Program-made: the position numbers and the translations under genes | Part shown: piece after piece, positions 32,773-40,498 of the stretch | How the letters are laid out: each line of letters opens with the position of its first letter | Numbering within the stretch: the first letter of the stretch is position 1 | Notes under the pieces: model-generated | Database searches by the model: none | Seen by the model: only the letters and a program-made list of their open reading frames with translations | Told to the model about the DNA's origin: nothing | Assembly: GCF_001577265.1 (NCBI RefSeq) | Contig: NZ_CP014517.1 | Coordinates: 4,066,501 to 4,130,500 of the forward strand | Length of the DNA stretch: 64,000 bases | Origin: Variovorax sp. PAMC 28711 | GTDB lineage: Bacteria; Pseudomonadota; Gammaproteobacteria; Burkholderiales; Burkholderiaceae_C | Reading direction: 5' to 3'

Positions 32773-33467
32773 CCACGGTCGGCTGGCGCCTCGCGTGCGC
32801 GTTGGCGCTTTCGCTCGCCGGGGTCGGCACCGGCGCCGTCGCGCAGGTCGCGCCGACGGTGGTCGAAACCGCGCAATACCAGGGCGTGCAGCAGGCCGCG
32901 TGGCGCGGCGATGTGCCGCGGCTCAAGGCGTTCATCGCAGCCGGTGCCGATCTCGAAATGCGCGATGCACACGGCCGAACCGCCGTGCACATCGCGACGT
33001 TCGCGCGCCAAGGCGACGCGTTGCGCGTGCTGGCCAAGGCCGGCGCATCGCTCGATCGCCTGGAAGACGATCGCTACGACGCCGTGACGATTGCCTCGGT
33101 CGCGGACGATGTCCCGACGCTGGGCGTGTTGCTCTCGCTCGGCGCCAGCGCCCGGCAGACCACCAGCCGCTACGACGGCACCGCCTTGATCGCGGCGGCA
33201 CACCTGGGCCACGACGAGGTGGTGCGCCGCCTCATCGCCGCGGACGCACCGCTCGACCACGTCAACAACCTGCACTGGACCGCGCTGATCGAATCGATCG
33301 TGCTGGGCGCTGGCGGCCCGCGCCACCAGCGCACGCTGGCGGCGTTGCTGTCGGCCGGCGCCAGCACGGTCCTGACGGACAGGCAGGGCAACACGCCCCT
33401 GCAGCTGGCGAAATCACGCGGCTACACGGCCATGGTCGAGCAGCTGAAAGCGGCCGGCGCGAAGTAG
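32769..33467 (+). CDS. Secreted ankyrin-repeat protein
   Basis: The 232-residue protein begins at GTG, overlapping the GlcG-like stop. A signal peptide (LACALALSLAGVGTGAVAQ) precedes about five ankyrin repeats: LKAFIAAGADLEMRDAHGRT, LRVLAKAGASLDRLEDDRYD, LGVLLSLGASARQTTSRYDG, VVRRLIAADAPLDHVNN and LSAGASTVLTDRQGNTPLQL. Periplasmic ankyrin proteins are thought to protect or present partner proteins; E. coli-type examples are linked to catalase. The partner here is likely the GlcG-like protein. Confidence 0.85.
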   Translation: MTTVGWRLACALALSLAGVGTGAVAQVAPTVVETAQYQGVQQAAWRGDVPRLKAFIAAGADLEMRDAHGRTAVHIATFARQGDALRVLAKAGASLDRLEDDRYDAVTIASVADDVPTLGVLLSLGASARQTTSRYDGTALIAAAHLGHDEVVRRLIAADAPLDHVNNLHWTALIESIVLGAGGPRHQRTLAALLSAGASTVLTDRQGNTPLQLAKSRGYTAMVEQLKAAGAK

Positions 33468-33511
33468 GCGGGCTCAGGGACAATCGGCCGAAACCATTCC
33501 CGAGCCGCCCC

Positions 33512-34153
33512 ATGTACATGCCGCCGCAGTTCAACGCCAAGGATCCCGCGATCGCGCTGGAGCTGATGCGTGCCCATCCGTTCGCCAGCGTGATTTCGAC
33601 CGACGACGACGGCTTGCCATTCGTGTCGCAGCTGCCGCTGGTGGCAGAGCAGGGCAGCGACGGACAGATCACCATCCTCGGCCATTGCGCCAAGCCGAAT
33701 CCGCACTGGCGCTCTCTTGAGGCGCGTCCGCAGGCTGTCGTCGTTTTCCTCGGGCCGCACGCGTATCTTTCGCCGACGGTGTACCCCGACCTGGCGCGCG
33801 TGCCGACCTGGAACTACCTCGCGGTGCATTGCAAGGTCGAGGCGACGCTGATCACCGACTCGACGGCCAAGGACGTGCTGCTCAAAAAGCTGATCGGCGA
33901 ACACGAGCCCGCCTACGCGCAGCAGTGGCGCGACCTCGGCGAGGAGTTCCAGCAAAAGATGCTGACCGGCATCGTGGGCTTCTCGCTGCGCGTGACCGAT
34001 CTGCAATGCAAGGTGAAGCTCAACCAGCACCGGCGCGAATCGCATGCCGCGATGCACGCGCAATACAGTGCCGGTACGCCGGACGAGCGCGCGTTGGCGG
34101 TGTGGATGCAGCGCCTCGGCATGCCGGCCACGGCAACGGCCGGAGGGAGCTGA
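33512..34153 (+). CDS. PaiB-like FMN-binding protein
   Basis: The 213-residue protein opens MYMPPQFNAKDPAIALELM, the conserved PaiB start, followed by HPFASVISTDDDGLPFVSQLP and WRSLEARPQAVVVFLGPHAYLSP split over two strands, then VPTWNYLAVHCKVEA. The fold is a split-barrel flavin-binding domain. PaiB was described in Bacillus as a negative regulator of degradative enzymes, but most homologues are better viewed as FMN or small-ligand binding proteins. It stands 44 bp after the ankyrin gene on the same strand. Confidence 0.88.
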   Translation: MYMPPQFNAKDPAIALELMRAHPFASVISTDDDGLPFVSQLPLVAEQGSDGQITILGHCAKPNPHWRSLEARPQAVVVFLGPHAYLSPTVYPDLARVPTWNYLAVHCKVEATLITDSTAKDVLLKKLIGEHEPAYAQQWRDLGEEFQQKMLTGIVGFSLRVTDLQCKVKLNQHRRESHAAMHAQYSAGTPDERALAVWMQRLGMPATATAGGS

Positions 34154-34154
34154 C

Positions 34155-34376
34155 ATGCGGATATTCGGACTGGTCGGCTTGCTGGTGGCGGTGCTGATCG
34201 TCGGCTTGCTGGTCAAGAAGCAGTTCACCAGCGTGGCCGCACCGACGCTGCCGCCCGGTCCGACCACACCGTCGCCGGCCGGAAGCGTCAAGGACCAGAG
34301 CCAGCAAATCCAGCAGCAATACAAGCAGGCCATCGACGCCGCGATGCAGCAGCCGCGCAAGCTGCCCGAAGAATGA
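34155..34376 (+). CDS. Small single-pass membrane protein
   Basis: The 73-residue protein has one N-terminal helix (FGLVGLLVAVLIVGLLV), a proline-rich linker (PTLPPGPTTPSPAG) and a polar, glutamine-rich tail (QSQQIQQQYKQAIDAAMQQ) likely to be helical. I do not recognise the family; similar short proteins accompany tadA in related genomes. The start is 1 bp after the PaiB stop, and the stop overlaps the tadA start (ATGA), so it is real and co-translated. Confidence 0.7.
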   Translation: MRIFGLVGLLVAVLIVGLLVKKQFTSVAAPTLPPGPTTPSPAGSVKDQSQQIQQQYKQAIDAAMQQPRKLPEE

Positions 34377-35449
34377 CCGACGACGACTGGATGCGCCTCG
34401 CGCTCGACGAAGCCCGGCGTGCGGCCGCGGCGGGCGAGGTGCCGGTGGGCGCGGTGATGGTGAAAGACGGCGCGCTTGTCGCCACCGGCCGCAACGCGCC
34501 CGTGGCGCAACACGACCCGAGCGCGCACGCGGAGATCGTCGCGCTCCGTGCGGGTGCCGCCGCGCTGGGCAACTACCGGCTCGACGGCTGCGAACTCTTC
34601 GTCACGCTCGAGCCCTGCGCGATGTGTGCGGGCGCGATCCTGCATTCGCGCCTGGCCCGCGTGGTGTTCGGTGCATTCGATCCGCGCACCGGCGCCGTCG
34701 GGTCCGTGGTCGATCTGTTCGCCGAGCCCAGGCTGAATCACCGCACGCGCGTGCAGCCCGGCGTGCTCGCCGGCCCGTGCGCCGAAATTCTGCAAGGCTT
34801 TTTCCGGCAGCGCCGCGACGCCGAACGCGAAAACGCCGAGCCGCTGCGCGAAGACGCATTGCGCACGCCGGCCGCGCGATTCGAAGCGCTGGCCGACGCA
34901 CCCGCTGAGGGTCGCTATGTGCAGGATCTTCCTGTCTTGCAGGGCTGGCGCCTGCATTACCTCGATCACGGCGCCACGGGTCCCGACGTGCCGACGCTTC
35001 TGTGTCTGCATGGGCCGGGCGAGTGGAGCTACTTCTTTCGTCACCTGATGGGCGCGCCGGGCGTGCGCTTGCTCGCACCCGATCTCATCGGCTTTGGCCG
35101 CAGCGACAAACCCAAGCGCGAGGATGTGCATCGGCTCGCGTGGCACCGCGATGTGCTGCTGGCGTGGCTCGACCGGTTGACGCCGGGGCCGATGGTGTTG
35201 ATCCACAGCACGGGCGCGTTGGCGCTCGCCGAGCTGCTCGTGGCATCGGCGGCTCATCGCTTCGTCGGCGTGATCGCTTCACCGGACAGCGGCCGCGACG
35301 GGGGCGACGCGTGGCGCGCGCCGTTCGGCGATCGCGGACACGAGGCTGCACTGCGGGCGCTCGGGACGGTCGCCCGCAACGTGTCGGGCCCATCGCCCGA
35401 CCAGGCAGCGGAGCGGATTCGAAACGCGATGGGATACTTCGCCCCGTGA
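34373..35449 (+). CDS. tadA: tRNA-adenosine(34) deaminase TadA fused to a truncated alpha/beta-hydrolase
   Basis: The 358-residue protein has two parts. Residues 1-152 are a normal TadA: zinc ligand His52 with catalytic Glu54 (SAHAEIVAL) and Cys82/Cys85 (EPCAMC). It converts the wobble adenosine of tRNA-Arg to inosine. Residues ~180-358 resemble a haloalkane-dehalogenase-type hydrolase (LHYLDHG, LCLHGPGEWSYFFRHL, LLAPDLIGFGRSDKPKRED). The nucleophile elbow is altered (IHSTG, Ser279), the cap region is missing and no clear catalytic His follows, so this half is probably inactive. The gene lies between the small membrane protein (ATGA) and the LD-carboxypeptidase (GTGA). Confidence 0.9.
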   Translation: MTDDDWMRLALDEARRAAAAGEVPVGAVMVKDGALVATGRNAPVAQHDPSAHAEIVALRAGAAALGNYRLDGCELFVTLEPCAMCAGAILHSRLARVVFGAFDPRTGAVGSVVDLFAEPRLNHRTRVQPGVLAGPCAEILQGFFRQRRDAERENAEPLREDALRTPAARFEALADAPAEGRYVQDLPVLQGWRLHYLDHGATGPDVPTLLCLHGPGEWSYFFRHLMGAPGVRLLAPDLIGFGRSDKPKREDVHRLAWHRDVLLAWLDRLTPGPMVLIHSTGALALAELLVASAAHRFVGVIASPDSGRDGGDAWRAPFGDRGHEAALRALGTVARNVSGPSPDQAAERIRNAMGYFAP

Positions 35450-36408
35450 CCAAACACATCTATATCTACTCGCCCGCCAGCGCCGTGCGCGACAAGGCGG
35501 CATTCAGGCGCGGCGTGGCCCGACTCGAGGGGCTGGGGCATGAGGTCGAGATCGACGAAGCAGCTCTGTCTGTCCATCAACGATTCGCCGGGGACGACAC
35601 CACCCGCCTTGCGGCCATCGCGCGTGCCGCGGCGAGCCACGCCGACGTCGCGCTGATCTCGCGCGGTGGCTACGGCCTCACGCGCATCCTCGATGCGCTG
35701 CCGTACAATGCCCTCACGAAGGCCATCGAGCGCGGCACCGAATTCGTCGGGCTGAGTGATTTCACTGCGCTGCAGAACGCGTTGCTGGCCAAAACCGGCG
35801 CCGTGACCTGGGCCGGTCCAGCCGTCGGGGAAGACTTCGGCGCAGAAACCGGCGCCGACGACATCATGGAAGCCTGCTTTGACGATCTGCTGAGCGGGCA
35901 GGGCGAAGGCACCGGCTGGCGCATGCCGATGCGCGACGCCGAATTGAAGGTGCGCGCCATCCACGACGCGACGTTGTGGGGCGGCAATCTGTGTGTGCTG
36001 GCCAGCCTGCTTGGCACGCCTCACTTTCCGTCGGTCGACAAGGGCGTGCTGTTCATCGAGGACGTCAACGAGCACCCGTATCGCGTCGAGCGCATGCTCG
36101 ACCAGCTGCGGCTGGCCGGTGTGTTAGGGCGTCAGCGGGCGATCGTGTTCGGCCAGTTCACCGGCGTTCGCAAGGTGCCGGGCTACGACCGCGGTTTCGG
36201 GCTGACCACGGTGATCGACCGGCTCCGGTCGTTGCTGAAGGTGCCGGTGTTGGCGGGGTTGCCGTTCGGCCATGTGCCGACCAAGGTGCTGCTGCCGGTG
36301 GGCGCGAAAGTCGAGCTGGCCGTGGACGGTCGTGATGTTTTCATGGTCTGGGGGCATCGCCACGCGTCGGGCCATCAGCACGCCGCACACACACCGCACG
36401 CACATTGA
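35446..36408 (+). CDS. ldcA: LD-carboxypeptidase (peptidase S66)
   Basis: The 320-residue enzyme starts at a GTG overlapping the tadA stop. The S66 landmarks are all present: ISRGGYGLTRILD, the nucleophile Ser104 in VGLSDFTAL, Glu205 in FIEDVNEHPYR and His276 in LPFGHVPTKVLLPVG. LdcA removes the terminal D-Ala from murein tetrapeptides during wall recycling in the cytoplasm. A histidine-rich tail (HRHASGHQHAAHTPHAH) extends the C-terminus and is not part of the usual fold. A strong terminator follows at once. Confidence 0.92.
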   Translation: MTKHIYIYSPASAVRDKAAFRRGVARLEGLGHEVEIDEAALSVHQRFAGDDTTRLAAIARAAASHADVALISRGGYGLTRILDALPYNALTKAIERGTEFVGLSDFTALQNALLAKTGAVTWAGPAVGEDFGAETGADDIMEACFDDLLSGQGEGTGWRMPMRDAELKVRAIHDATLWGGNLCVLASLLGTPHFPSVDKGVLFIEDVNEHPYRVERMLDQLRLAGVLGRQRAIVFGQFTGVRKVPGYDRGFGLTTVIDRLRSLLKVPVLAGLPFGHVPTKVLLPVGAKVELAVDGRDVFMVWGHRHASGHQHAAHTPHAH

Positions 36409-36433
36409 AAAAGGAGCCCCAGGCTCCTTTTTG
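36408..36433 (+). terminator. Rho-independent terminator after ldcA
   Basis: An 11-bp perfect stem, AAAAAGGAGCC (36408-36418) and GGCTCCTTTTT (36422-36432), closes on a CCA loop. The T-run and the A-run make it usable in both directions, so it can also end the convergent gene at 36437. Confidence 0.92.
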
Positions 36434-36436
36434 TGC

Positions 36437-36769
36437 TCAGACCGGGAATCGCTGGTGGACCCGCGGACCCATTGTGTGAGGCAATCCGCCCTTGAACAGC
36501 CCGTTGATCCTCGTCATCTGGTGGCGAGCAGCGAGCTCGCCGTCGAGTTCACTGAGCACGCTCAACAAATCCTGCCGCAGATACCAGAGCGCTTCCAGAT
36601 CATCGGCGAAGCGCACGCGCTGAGCGAGACGCTGCGCCGGATGGCCGCCGTAGGCCTGCAGCAATGACAACATTGCCTCGCGAATTCGCGCTGTCTGACG
36701 GTCGGTCGACTTTGCCCAGTCGACACCGGGAAATGAAAGAAGCCGAAAGAAACTGCTTGCTGAGACCAT
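36437..36769 (-). CDS. Hypothetical protein of about 110 residues
   Basis: I do not recognise a named family. The protein is soluble and helical: SSFFRLLSFPGVDWAKSTDR, AMLSLLQAYGGHPAQRLAQR, RFADDLEALWYLRQDLLSVL, ELDGELAARHQMTRINGLF, ending PHTMGPRVHQRFPV. The sensible amino-acid make-up and the stop placed right beside the bidirectional terminator argue that it is a real gene. Related betaproteobacteria appear to carry similar proteins, from memory only. A start at 36805 would add twelve residues. Confidence 0.6.
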   Translation of the reverse strand: MVSASSFFRLLSFPGVDWAKSTDRQTARIREAMLSLLQAYGGHPAQRLAQRVRFADDLEALWYLRQDLLSVLSELDGELAARHQMTRINGLFKGGLPHTMGPRVHQRFPV

Positions 36770-37081
36770 GGACGCCGTGGCGAATGCCTGAAGCCTGTGA
36801 TGCACCTACGGTAATGGCGGCGGATTCGAACCACAAGTGTGGAAACAATTAAACCTGTTCAAAAACAACAATGTTCACGGATATCTTGCAGCAGCGCACG
36901 AGCATTGGGTACATTAGTTTTACTTTTGGGGTAGGGGAGTGCAACTGAATCGGCTATTCCCGCGTAGACCCTCAAGCCGGTCGAAAAATCAGGCGCATTC
37001 ACGGGCAAACAACGGTTGCCAACCGCACAGAAGCCGCGCTTGCCATAATCGATCAGCATTTCCTAACAAATATTTCACAAA
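36770..37081. other. Intergenic region upstream of the cyclase-FHA gene
   Basis: About 310 bp between the divergent hypothetical gene and the cyclase gene. Parts (36840-36960, 37050-37081) are clearly richer in A and T than the coding DNA, as expected for promoters. I see no tRNA, repeat or convincing ORF, and no clear -35/-10 pair can be assigned by eye. Confidence 0.5.
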
Positions 37082-38026
37082 ATGCGCGCCCAATCCACTG
37101 TCGTATTCGCCGATTTGACCGGGAGTACCAGGGTCTTCGAGGCGATGGGAAATGCCCGCGCGACCGAAACCGTGACGCGTTTGATCCAGTGGATTGGCGG
37201 CGTCTGCGAAGCGCACAGTGGACGTGTCGTCAAATCGTTGGGTGATGGCGTATTTGCGATATTCCCGGACGGTCCGACCGCCACCGGAGCGGTGCTCGAG
37301 ATGCAGCGCAACCACCAAAAGCGCTTGCAGGTATGGCCCGCGCCGCTCCGGATGGCACTGCAAATCGGTGTGGCGAGCGGTGAGGTCGTGGAAGTCGACG
37401 GCGACTGCTACGGCGATGCGGTCAACCTGGCGTCGCGCCTCAGCGATCTCGCCGGACCGGGCCAGATTTGGGCGACCGATTCGGTCGTCGAACAATTCCG
37501 CGAAGGCACGGTGAGGCACCGCAATCTCGGCCCGATCAATATCCGCGGCCGCAACGAAGTGGCCGTGGTCCACCGTATTGACTGGCAGGAAGAAATTACC
37601 GAATTTCTCACCATGCCGGCACAGCTCGCACCCACCAAAGCCCAGGATTCTTCATTCGGCCAGATCGAACTCGCATGGCTTGATGTCCGCTCGATGTTTC
37701 GGGCGACCGAATTGCCCATCCACCTGGGCCGTGTCGACGATGCCCAATTTGTGGTGAACGACCCCCGCGTGTCGCGTCTGCATGCGCGAATCGAGGTCCG
37801 ACAAGGCAGCTGTGTGCTGGTTGACGTCAGCACATACGGCACCTGGGTCCGCTTCCACGGGAGCGCGGGGGCCAGCGGCGAAATCGCCTTGCGACGCGAG
37901 GAATGCGTGCTTCATGGCAGCGGTGAGATCGGCCTGGGCGCACCGCTGAGCGATTTCAGCGCGCCGACCATCGCTTTCAACACGACCGGTGGCAACGTGC
38001 TCCTGTCGCGCCGCGACGCTCGCTGA
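37082..38026 (+). CDS. Class III adenylate/guanylate cyclase domain fused to FHA domain
   Basis: The 314-residue protein has an N-terminal nucleotide cyclase domain (about 4-170): TVVFADLTGSTRVFE with the first metal-binding Asp, VKSLGDGVFAIFPDG with the second, and ASGEVVEVDGDCYGDAVNLA followed by SRLSDLAGPGQIWAT. The C-terminal FHA domain (about 205-290) shows IHLGRVDDAQFVVNDPRVSR and LHARIEVRQGSCVLVDVSTYG with the phospho-threonine-binding Arg and Ser. There is no membrane helix, so cyclase output would be controlled by binding a phosphorylated partner. No Ser/Thr kinase is encoded nearby. Substrate (ATP or GTP) is not decided. Confidence 0.9.
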   Translation: MRAQSTVVFADLTGSTRVFEAMGNARATETVTRLIQWIGGVCEAHSGRVVKSLGDGVFAIFPDGPTATGAVLEMQRNHQKRLQVWPAPLRMALQIGVASGEVVEVDGDCYGDAVNLASRLSDLAGPGQIWATDSVVEQFREGTVRHRNLGPINIRGRNEVAVVHRIDWQEEITEFLTMPAQLAPTKAQDSSFGQIELAWLDVRSMFRATELPIHLGRVDDAQFVVNDPRVSRLHARIEVRQGSCVLVDVSTYGTWVRFHGSAGASGEIALRREECVLHGSGEIGLGAPLSDFSAPTIAFNTTGGNVLLSRRDAR

Positions 38027-38040
38027 GCGTACTTCCTGCA

Positions 38041-38829
38041 GTGGATGCACCATCTTTGCCTCTGATACGGAGGCGCGCGCCACGGTGGGCGCGCTGGCTA
38101 CTGGGGCTCTTGTGCCTGCTTGCGTTGCTAATGCTCGGACCGATCGGCGTGCTGGCCTCCGGCAACCTGGACCTGGATACGCCCTGGCACATGACGAGTC
38201 GCGAGAGCACCGGGCAGGCGCCCGACCCCTCAATCGACCGCGGTGCAGTAGTGCAGGTCTATGGCGCCAGGATCGTGCGATGGCGAGGTGCTTTTGGCAT
38301 TCATCCCTGGATCGCGGTCAAACGCGCCGGCGCGGAGCGTTACACCGTTTATCACATCGTCGGCTGGCGGGCCCGTCGCGGCGGTGATGCCATGGTCACC
38401 AGCGAAGTGGCCGCACCCGACATGCTTTGGTACGGCGCCTACCCGCAGTTGCTTGTCGACCACCGAGGCGCCCAGGCAGAAGCCATGATCGAGCAGATTG
38501 AAATGGCCGTGGCGGGCTACCCTTGGCGCGGGTCGTACCGCCTTTGGCCCGGCCCCAACAGCAACACCTTCGTGGCCTGGGTGGCGCGACAGGTGCCTGC
38601 CCTTCGATTGGACCTGCCACCCACAGCGATCGGCAAAGACTATCTGGGTGCGACCACCTTCATCGACCGTGCGCCCAGCGGCACAGGCTGGCAGTTGTCG
38701 CTGATGGGGCTGGCGGGTGTGACGGTGGCACGCGATGAGGGCTTGGAATTGAACTTGTTGGGGCTCGGCTTCGGCATCGACGTCGACGATCTGGTTCTGA
38801 GGTTGCCCGGTTTTGGACGGCTCCCGTGA
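38041..38829 (+). CDS. DUF3750 membrane-anchored protein
   Basis: The 262-residue protein starts at GTG 14 bp after the cyclase gene. One N-terminal helix (WLLGLLCLLALLMLGPIGVL) anchors a domain with VVQVYGARIVRWRGAFGIHP, YTVYHIVGW, GPNSNTFVAWVARQVPALRL and the conserved GKDYL. These are DUF3750 features; the NSNTFV stretch resembles the active-site region of NlpC/P60-like papain folds, but I cannot place a full catalytic triad. It is probably co-transcribed with the cyclase-FHA gene. Confidence 0.8.
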   Translation: MDAPSLPLIRRRAPRWARWLLGLLCLLALLMLGPIGVLASGNLDLDTPWHMTSRESTGQAPDPSIDRGAVVQVYGARIVRWRGAFGIHPWIAVKRAGAERYTVYHIVGWRARRGGDAMVTSEVAAPDMLWYGAYPQLLVDHRGAQAEAMIEQIEMAVAGYPWRGSYRLWPGPNSNTFVAWVARQVPALRLDLPPTAIGKDYLGATTFIDRAPSGTGWQLSLMGLAGVTVARDEGLELNLLGLGFGIDVDDLVLRLPGFGRLP

Positions 38830-38951
38830 TGTCGTGCGCTTGCGCCTGGTGGCAGACATTCGAAAGCAAGGGAAGGGCGATCGGGCGGCACGGCGGTTTG
38901 GTGCTTTCCCGCGCAAGAGGGCCCAGACGTCAGCACACCCTCAAAGGACAT

Positions 38952-39500
38952 CTACTTCGCGTTGTCACCAGTCCGCCGCGCTTCCAGGTGCGCAGCGGTA
39001 TCAGCCGCACCCATGCTCCGGGCCAATTCCAAAGCCGTCAGCCCGTCTGAGCTCTTGATGTCGATGTCGATGTCGACGTCTCGCGCCAGCAGGCACTTCA
39101 CGATCTCGAGCCGGTTGAACATGGCGGCAAACATCAATGGTGTTTTGCCGCCCGGCGGCGCGAAATTCATTTGCGCGCCATGTGACAGCAACAGTTCGAC
39201 GATCTGCAGAGAGCCCTTGTAAGCAGAGGCGCCCAGAGGCGTCTGCGCCATGTCGTTGTATCGGTCCGGCTCGGCGCCAGCTTCCAATAGAACCTTGGTC
39301 GCCTCGGCATGGCCGTGGTAAGCCGCAAGCATCAGCAGGGTGTCGCCCTTGTGGTTGCTCATATTGGGCGGTAAGCCCTTCTGGAGCAAGCCGGCAAGCG
39401 TCTGCGCTTCGCCGGTGCGCGCAAGCCGGAAAACTTCCTGCGCGAACTCGATGAACTCTTGATCAGGCAGCGCAGGGTTGTTGCTCGTGTTGGCCATCAT
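38952..39500 (-). CDS. Cytoplasmic ankyrin-repeat protein
   Basis: The 182-residue protein has no signal peptide. Four ankyrin repeats are visible: LLQKGLPPNMSNHKGDTLLM, VLLEAGAEPDRYNDMAQTPL, ELLLSHGAQMNFAPPGGKTP and CLLARDVDIDIDIKSSDGLT. The VDIDIDIK stretch comes from a GATGTC hexamer repeat (39057-39080). The opening helical part EFIEFAQEVFRLARTGE precedes the first repeat. A second Met follows the first, so the start is 39500 or 39497. The partner is unknown; it borders the AT-richer patch of small genes, with another ankyrin gene on the far side. Confidence 0.88.
   Translation of the reverse strand: MMANTSNNPALPDQEFIEFAQEVFRLARTGEAQTLAGLLQKGLPPNMSNHKGDTLLMLAAYHGHAEATKVLLEAGAEPDRYNDMAQTPLGASAYKGSLQIVELLLSHGAQMNFAPPGGKTPLMFAAMFNRLEIVKCLLARDVDIDIDIKSSDGLTALELARSMGAADTAAHLEARRTGDNAK
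39057..39080. repeat. GATGTC hexamer repeat within ankyrin gene
   Basis: Three GATGTC units and one GACGTC unit stand in tandem inside the coding region, producing an Asp-Ile run. In-frame slippage would change the length of one ankyrin hairpin without a frameshift. Confidence 0.8.
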
Positions 39501-40012
39501 TGTCTCGCGGCGGTGAGCACGCAGTAATCGTTTGCTTGGTGGCGCAGCGGCGGAGTGTTGCGGCGCACCTCGTCATTGTGGGTCGATTGCACTGGCAGGC
39601 AAACGGCCCCAACTTCGCCAGTCATAATTTAACATAATATACATTGTATTATTTCAAAACGATCCGACTTGGACCGCCACCGGCGCTGAGCTGGCGCAAC
39701 ATGCCGCTTGATTGATTGCCCCCGTCAAGCGCATCCCTGTGCCGATAGGCCAACGGTCTTCGAGGTCCGCGGGCCCAACTGCGAAATCAGTGAATACTTC
39801 AGCACTAAAGCGCATCAACAAAGGCAATGCGATGTGAAAAACTTCCTTGTTTACAGGGGGGCGAAGGATAAAGACACACTACATTACATTTGATAAAAGA
39901 GACTCTTAACCTCCATGCCAGAAGCCTTAGCCGCAGTCGAATACCTCACAATTTTTGGATTGACGCCGGGACGGCGTCCAGGTCGGGACGACAGCTCCTT
40001 CGAGGCCGACTC
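39501..40012. other. 512-bp region without a supported gene, AT-richer than its surroundings
   Basis: The stretch includes a strongly AT-rich island (39621-39660) with an imperfect palindrome ATAATA-N7-TATTAT at 39634-39652, and a second AT-rich run at 39780-39950. A 61-codon ORF at 39708 has no ribosome binding site and unconvincing composition. The base use differs from flanking genes, which suggests insertion or decay of foreign DNA. No repeat ends or integrase are visible. Confidence 0.5.
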
Positions 40013-40225
40013 ATGAAATTCGTGGTTCTTCAGGACATAAACGGGCGCTGGTACTGGGAGTTGCGACAGATCGCTGGCCCGCCGGTTGCGCGATGCTCTC
40101 TGGGTTTCAGCACTCGCGAAGGCGCCATCAGCGATGTTCGGGCCGTCCGCGAACGCGCCCCCCGATGCCTGATCTTCGACCCGCTGGGGAACCTCGAAGC
40201 CGAAAAGAAACACGGGGGATTGTGA
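40013..40225 (+). CDS. DUF1508/YegP-like small protein
   Basis: The 70-residue protein reads MKFVVLQDINGRWYWELRQI, then PVARCSLGFSTREGAISDVR, like a YegP domain in which an aromatic-rich strand pair (G-x-W-x-W) is followed by a G(F/Y)-S-(S/T)-K/R-E turn and a helix. A GAGG motif 6-8 bases before the ATG supports this start over the upstream one at 39890. YegP-like proteins have no known role. It stands in the AT-richer patch between the two ankyrin genes. Confidence 0.65.
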   Translation: MKFVVLQDINGRWYWELRQIAGPPVARCSLGFSTREGAISDVRAVRERAPRCLIFDPLGNLEAEKKHGGL

Positions 40226-40246
40226 TGTGTAACTATAATGGGTTAC

Positions 40247-40426
40247 ATGAGTACCAAACCAGACATGTGGCACGGAAAGCCGGAACGCGAAGACCGGACC
40301 ACCTCCTATCAAACGCTCGATGCGCAGCGCCCCAAGCGCCAGAAGTCTGTCTGGCCGATGATCGGACTGCTGCTCGTGCTGATGTTCGGCTTCCTTTGGG
40401 CGATCAAATCGATCCTCGGCTGGTAG
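40247..40426 (+). CDS. Small single-pass membrane protein, hypothetical
   Basis: A 59-residue protein with a polar N-terminal half (KPDMWHGKPEREDRTTSYQT) and one C-terminal helix (MIGLLLVLMFGFLWAIKSIL) ending at GW. An in-frame ATG at 40238 is possible, but it lies within a perfect TATAAT (40234-40239). If that hexamer is a real -10 element, transcription would begin at or next to the ATG at 40247, making the message leaderless. I do not recognise the family. Confidence 0.5.
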   Translation: MSTKPDMWHGKPEREDRTTSYQTLDAQRPKRQKSVWPMIGLLLVLMFGFLWAIKSILGW

Positions 40427-40447
40427 ATAGTAAACAAATGTGTCTGG

Positions 40448-40474
40448 GCGTGCTTGAAGTCACGCGGCCTTTTT
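40448..40474 (+). terminator. Weak terminator-like hairpin
   Basis: GCGTG (40448-40452) pairs with CACGC (40461-40465) across an 8-nt loop, followed by GGCC and five T. It lies 22 bp after the small membrane gene. The stem is short, so the call is tentative. Confidence 0.35.
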
Positions 40475-40498
40475 ACGCTTGCTGCTGACAATTGGCGC

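Noticed and set aside
36859..37059. 66-codon minus-strand ORF before the cyclase gene
   Set aside because: Low-quality composition within a promoter-like AT-rich stretch; no ribosome binding site seen.
39708..39893. 61-codon ORF in the AT-rich gap
   Set aside because: No ribosome binding site, no ATG start and no plausible fold; left as intergenic.
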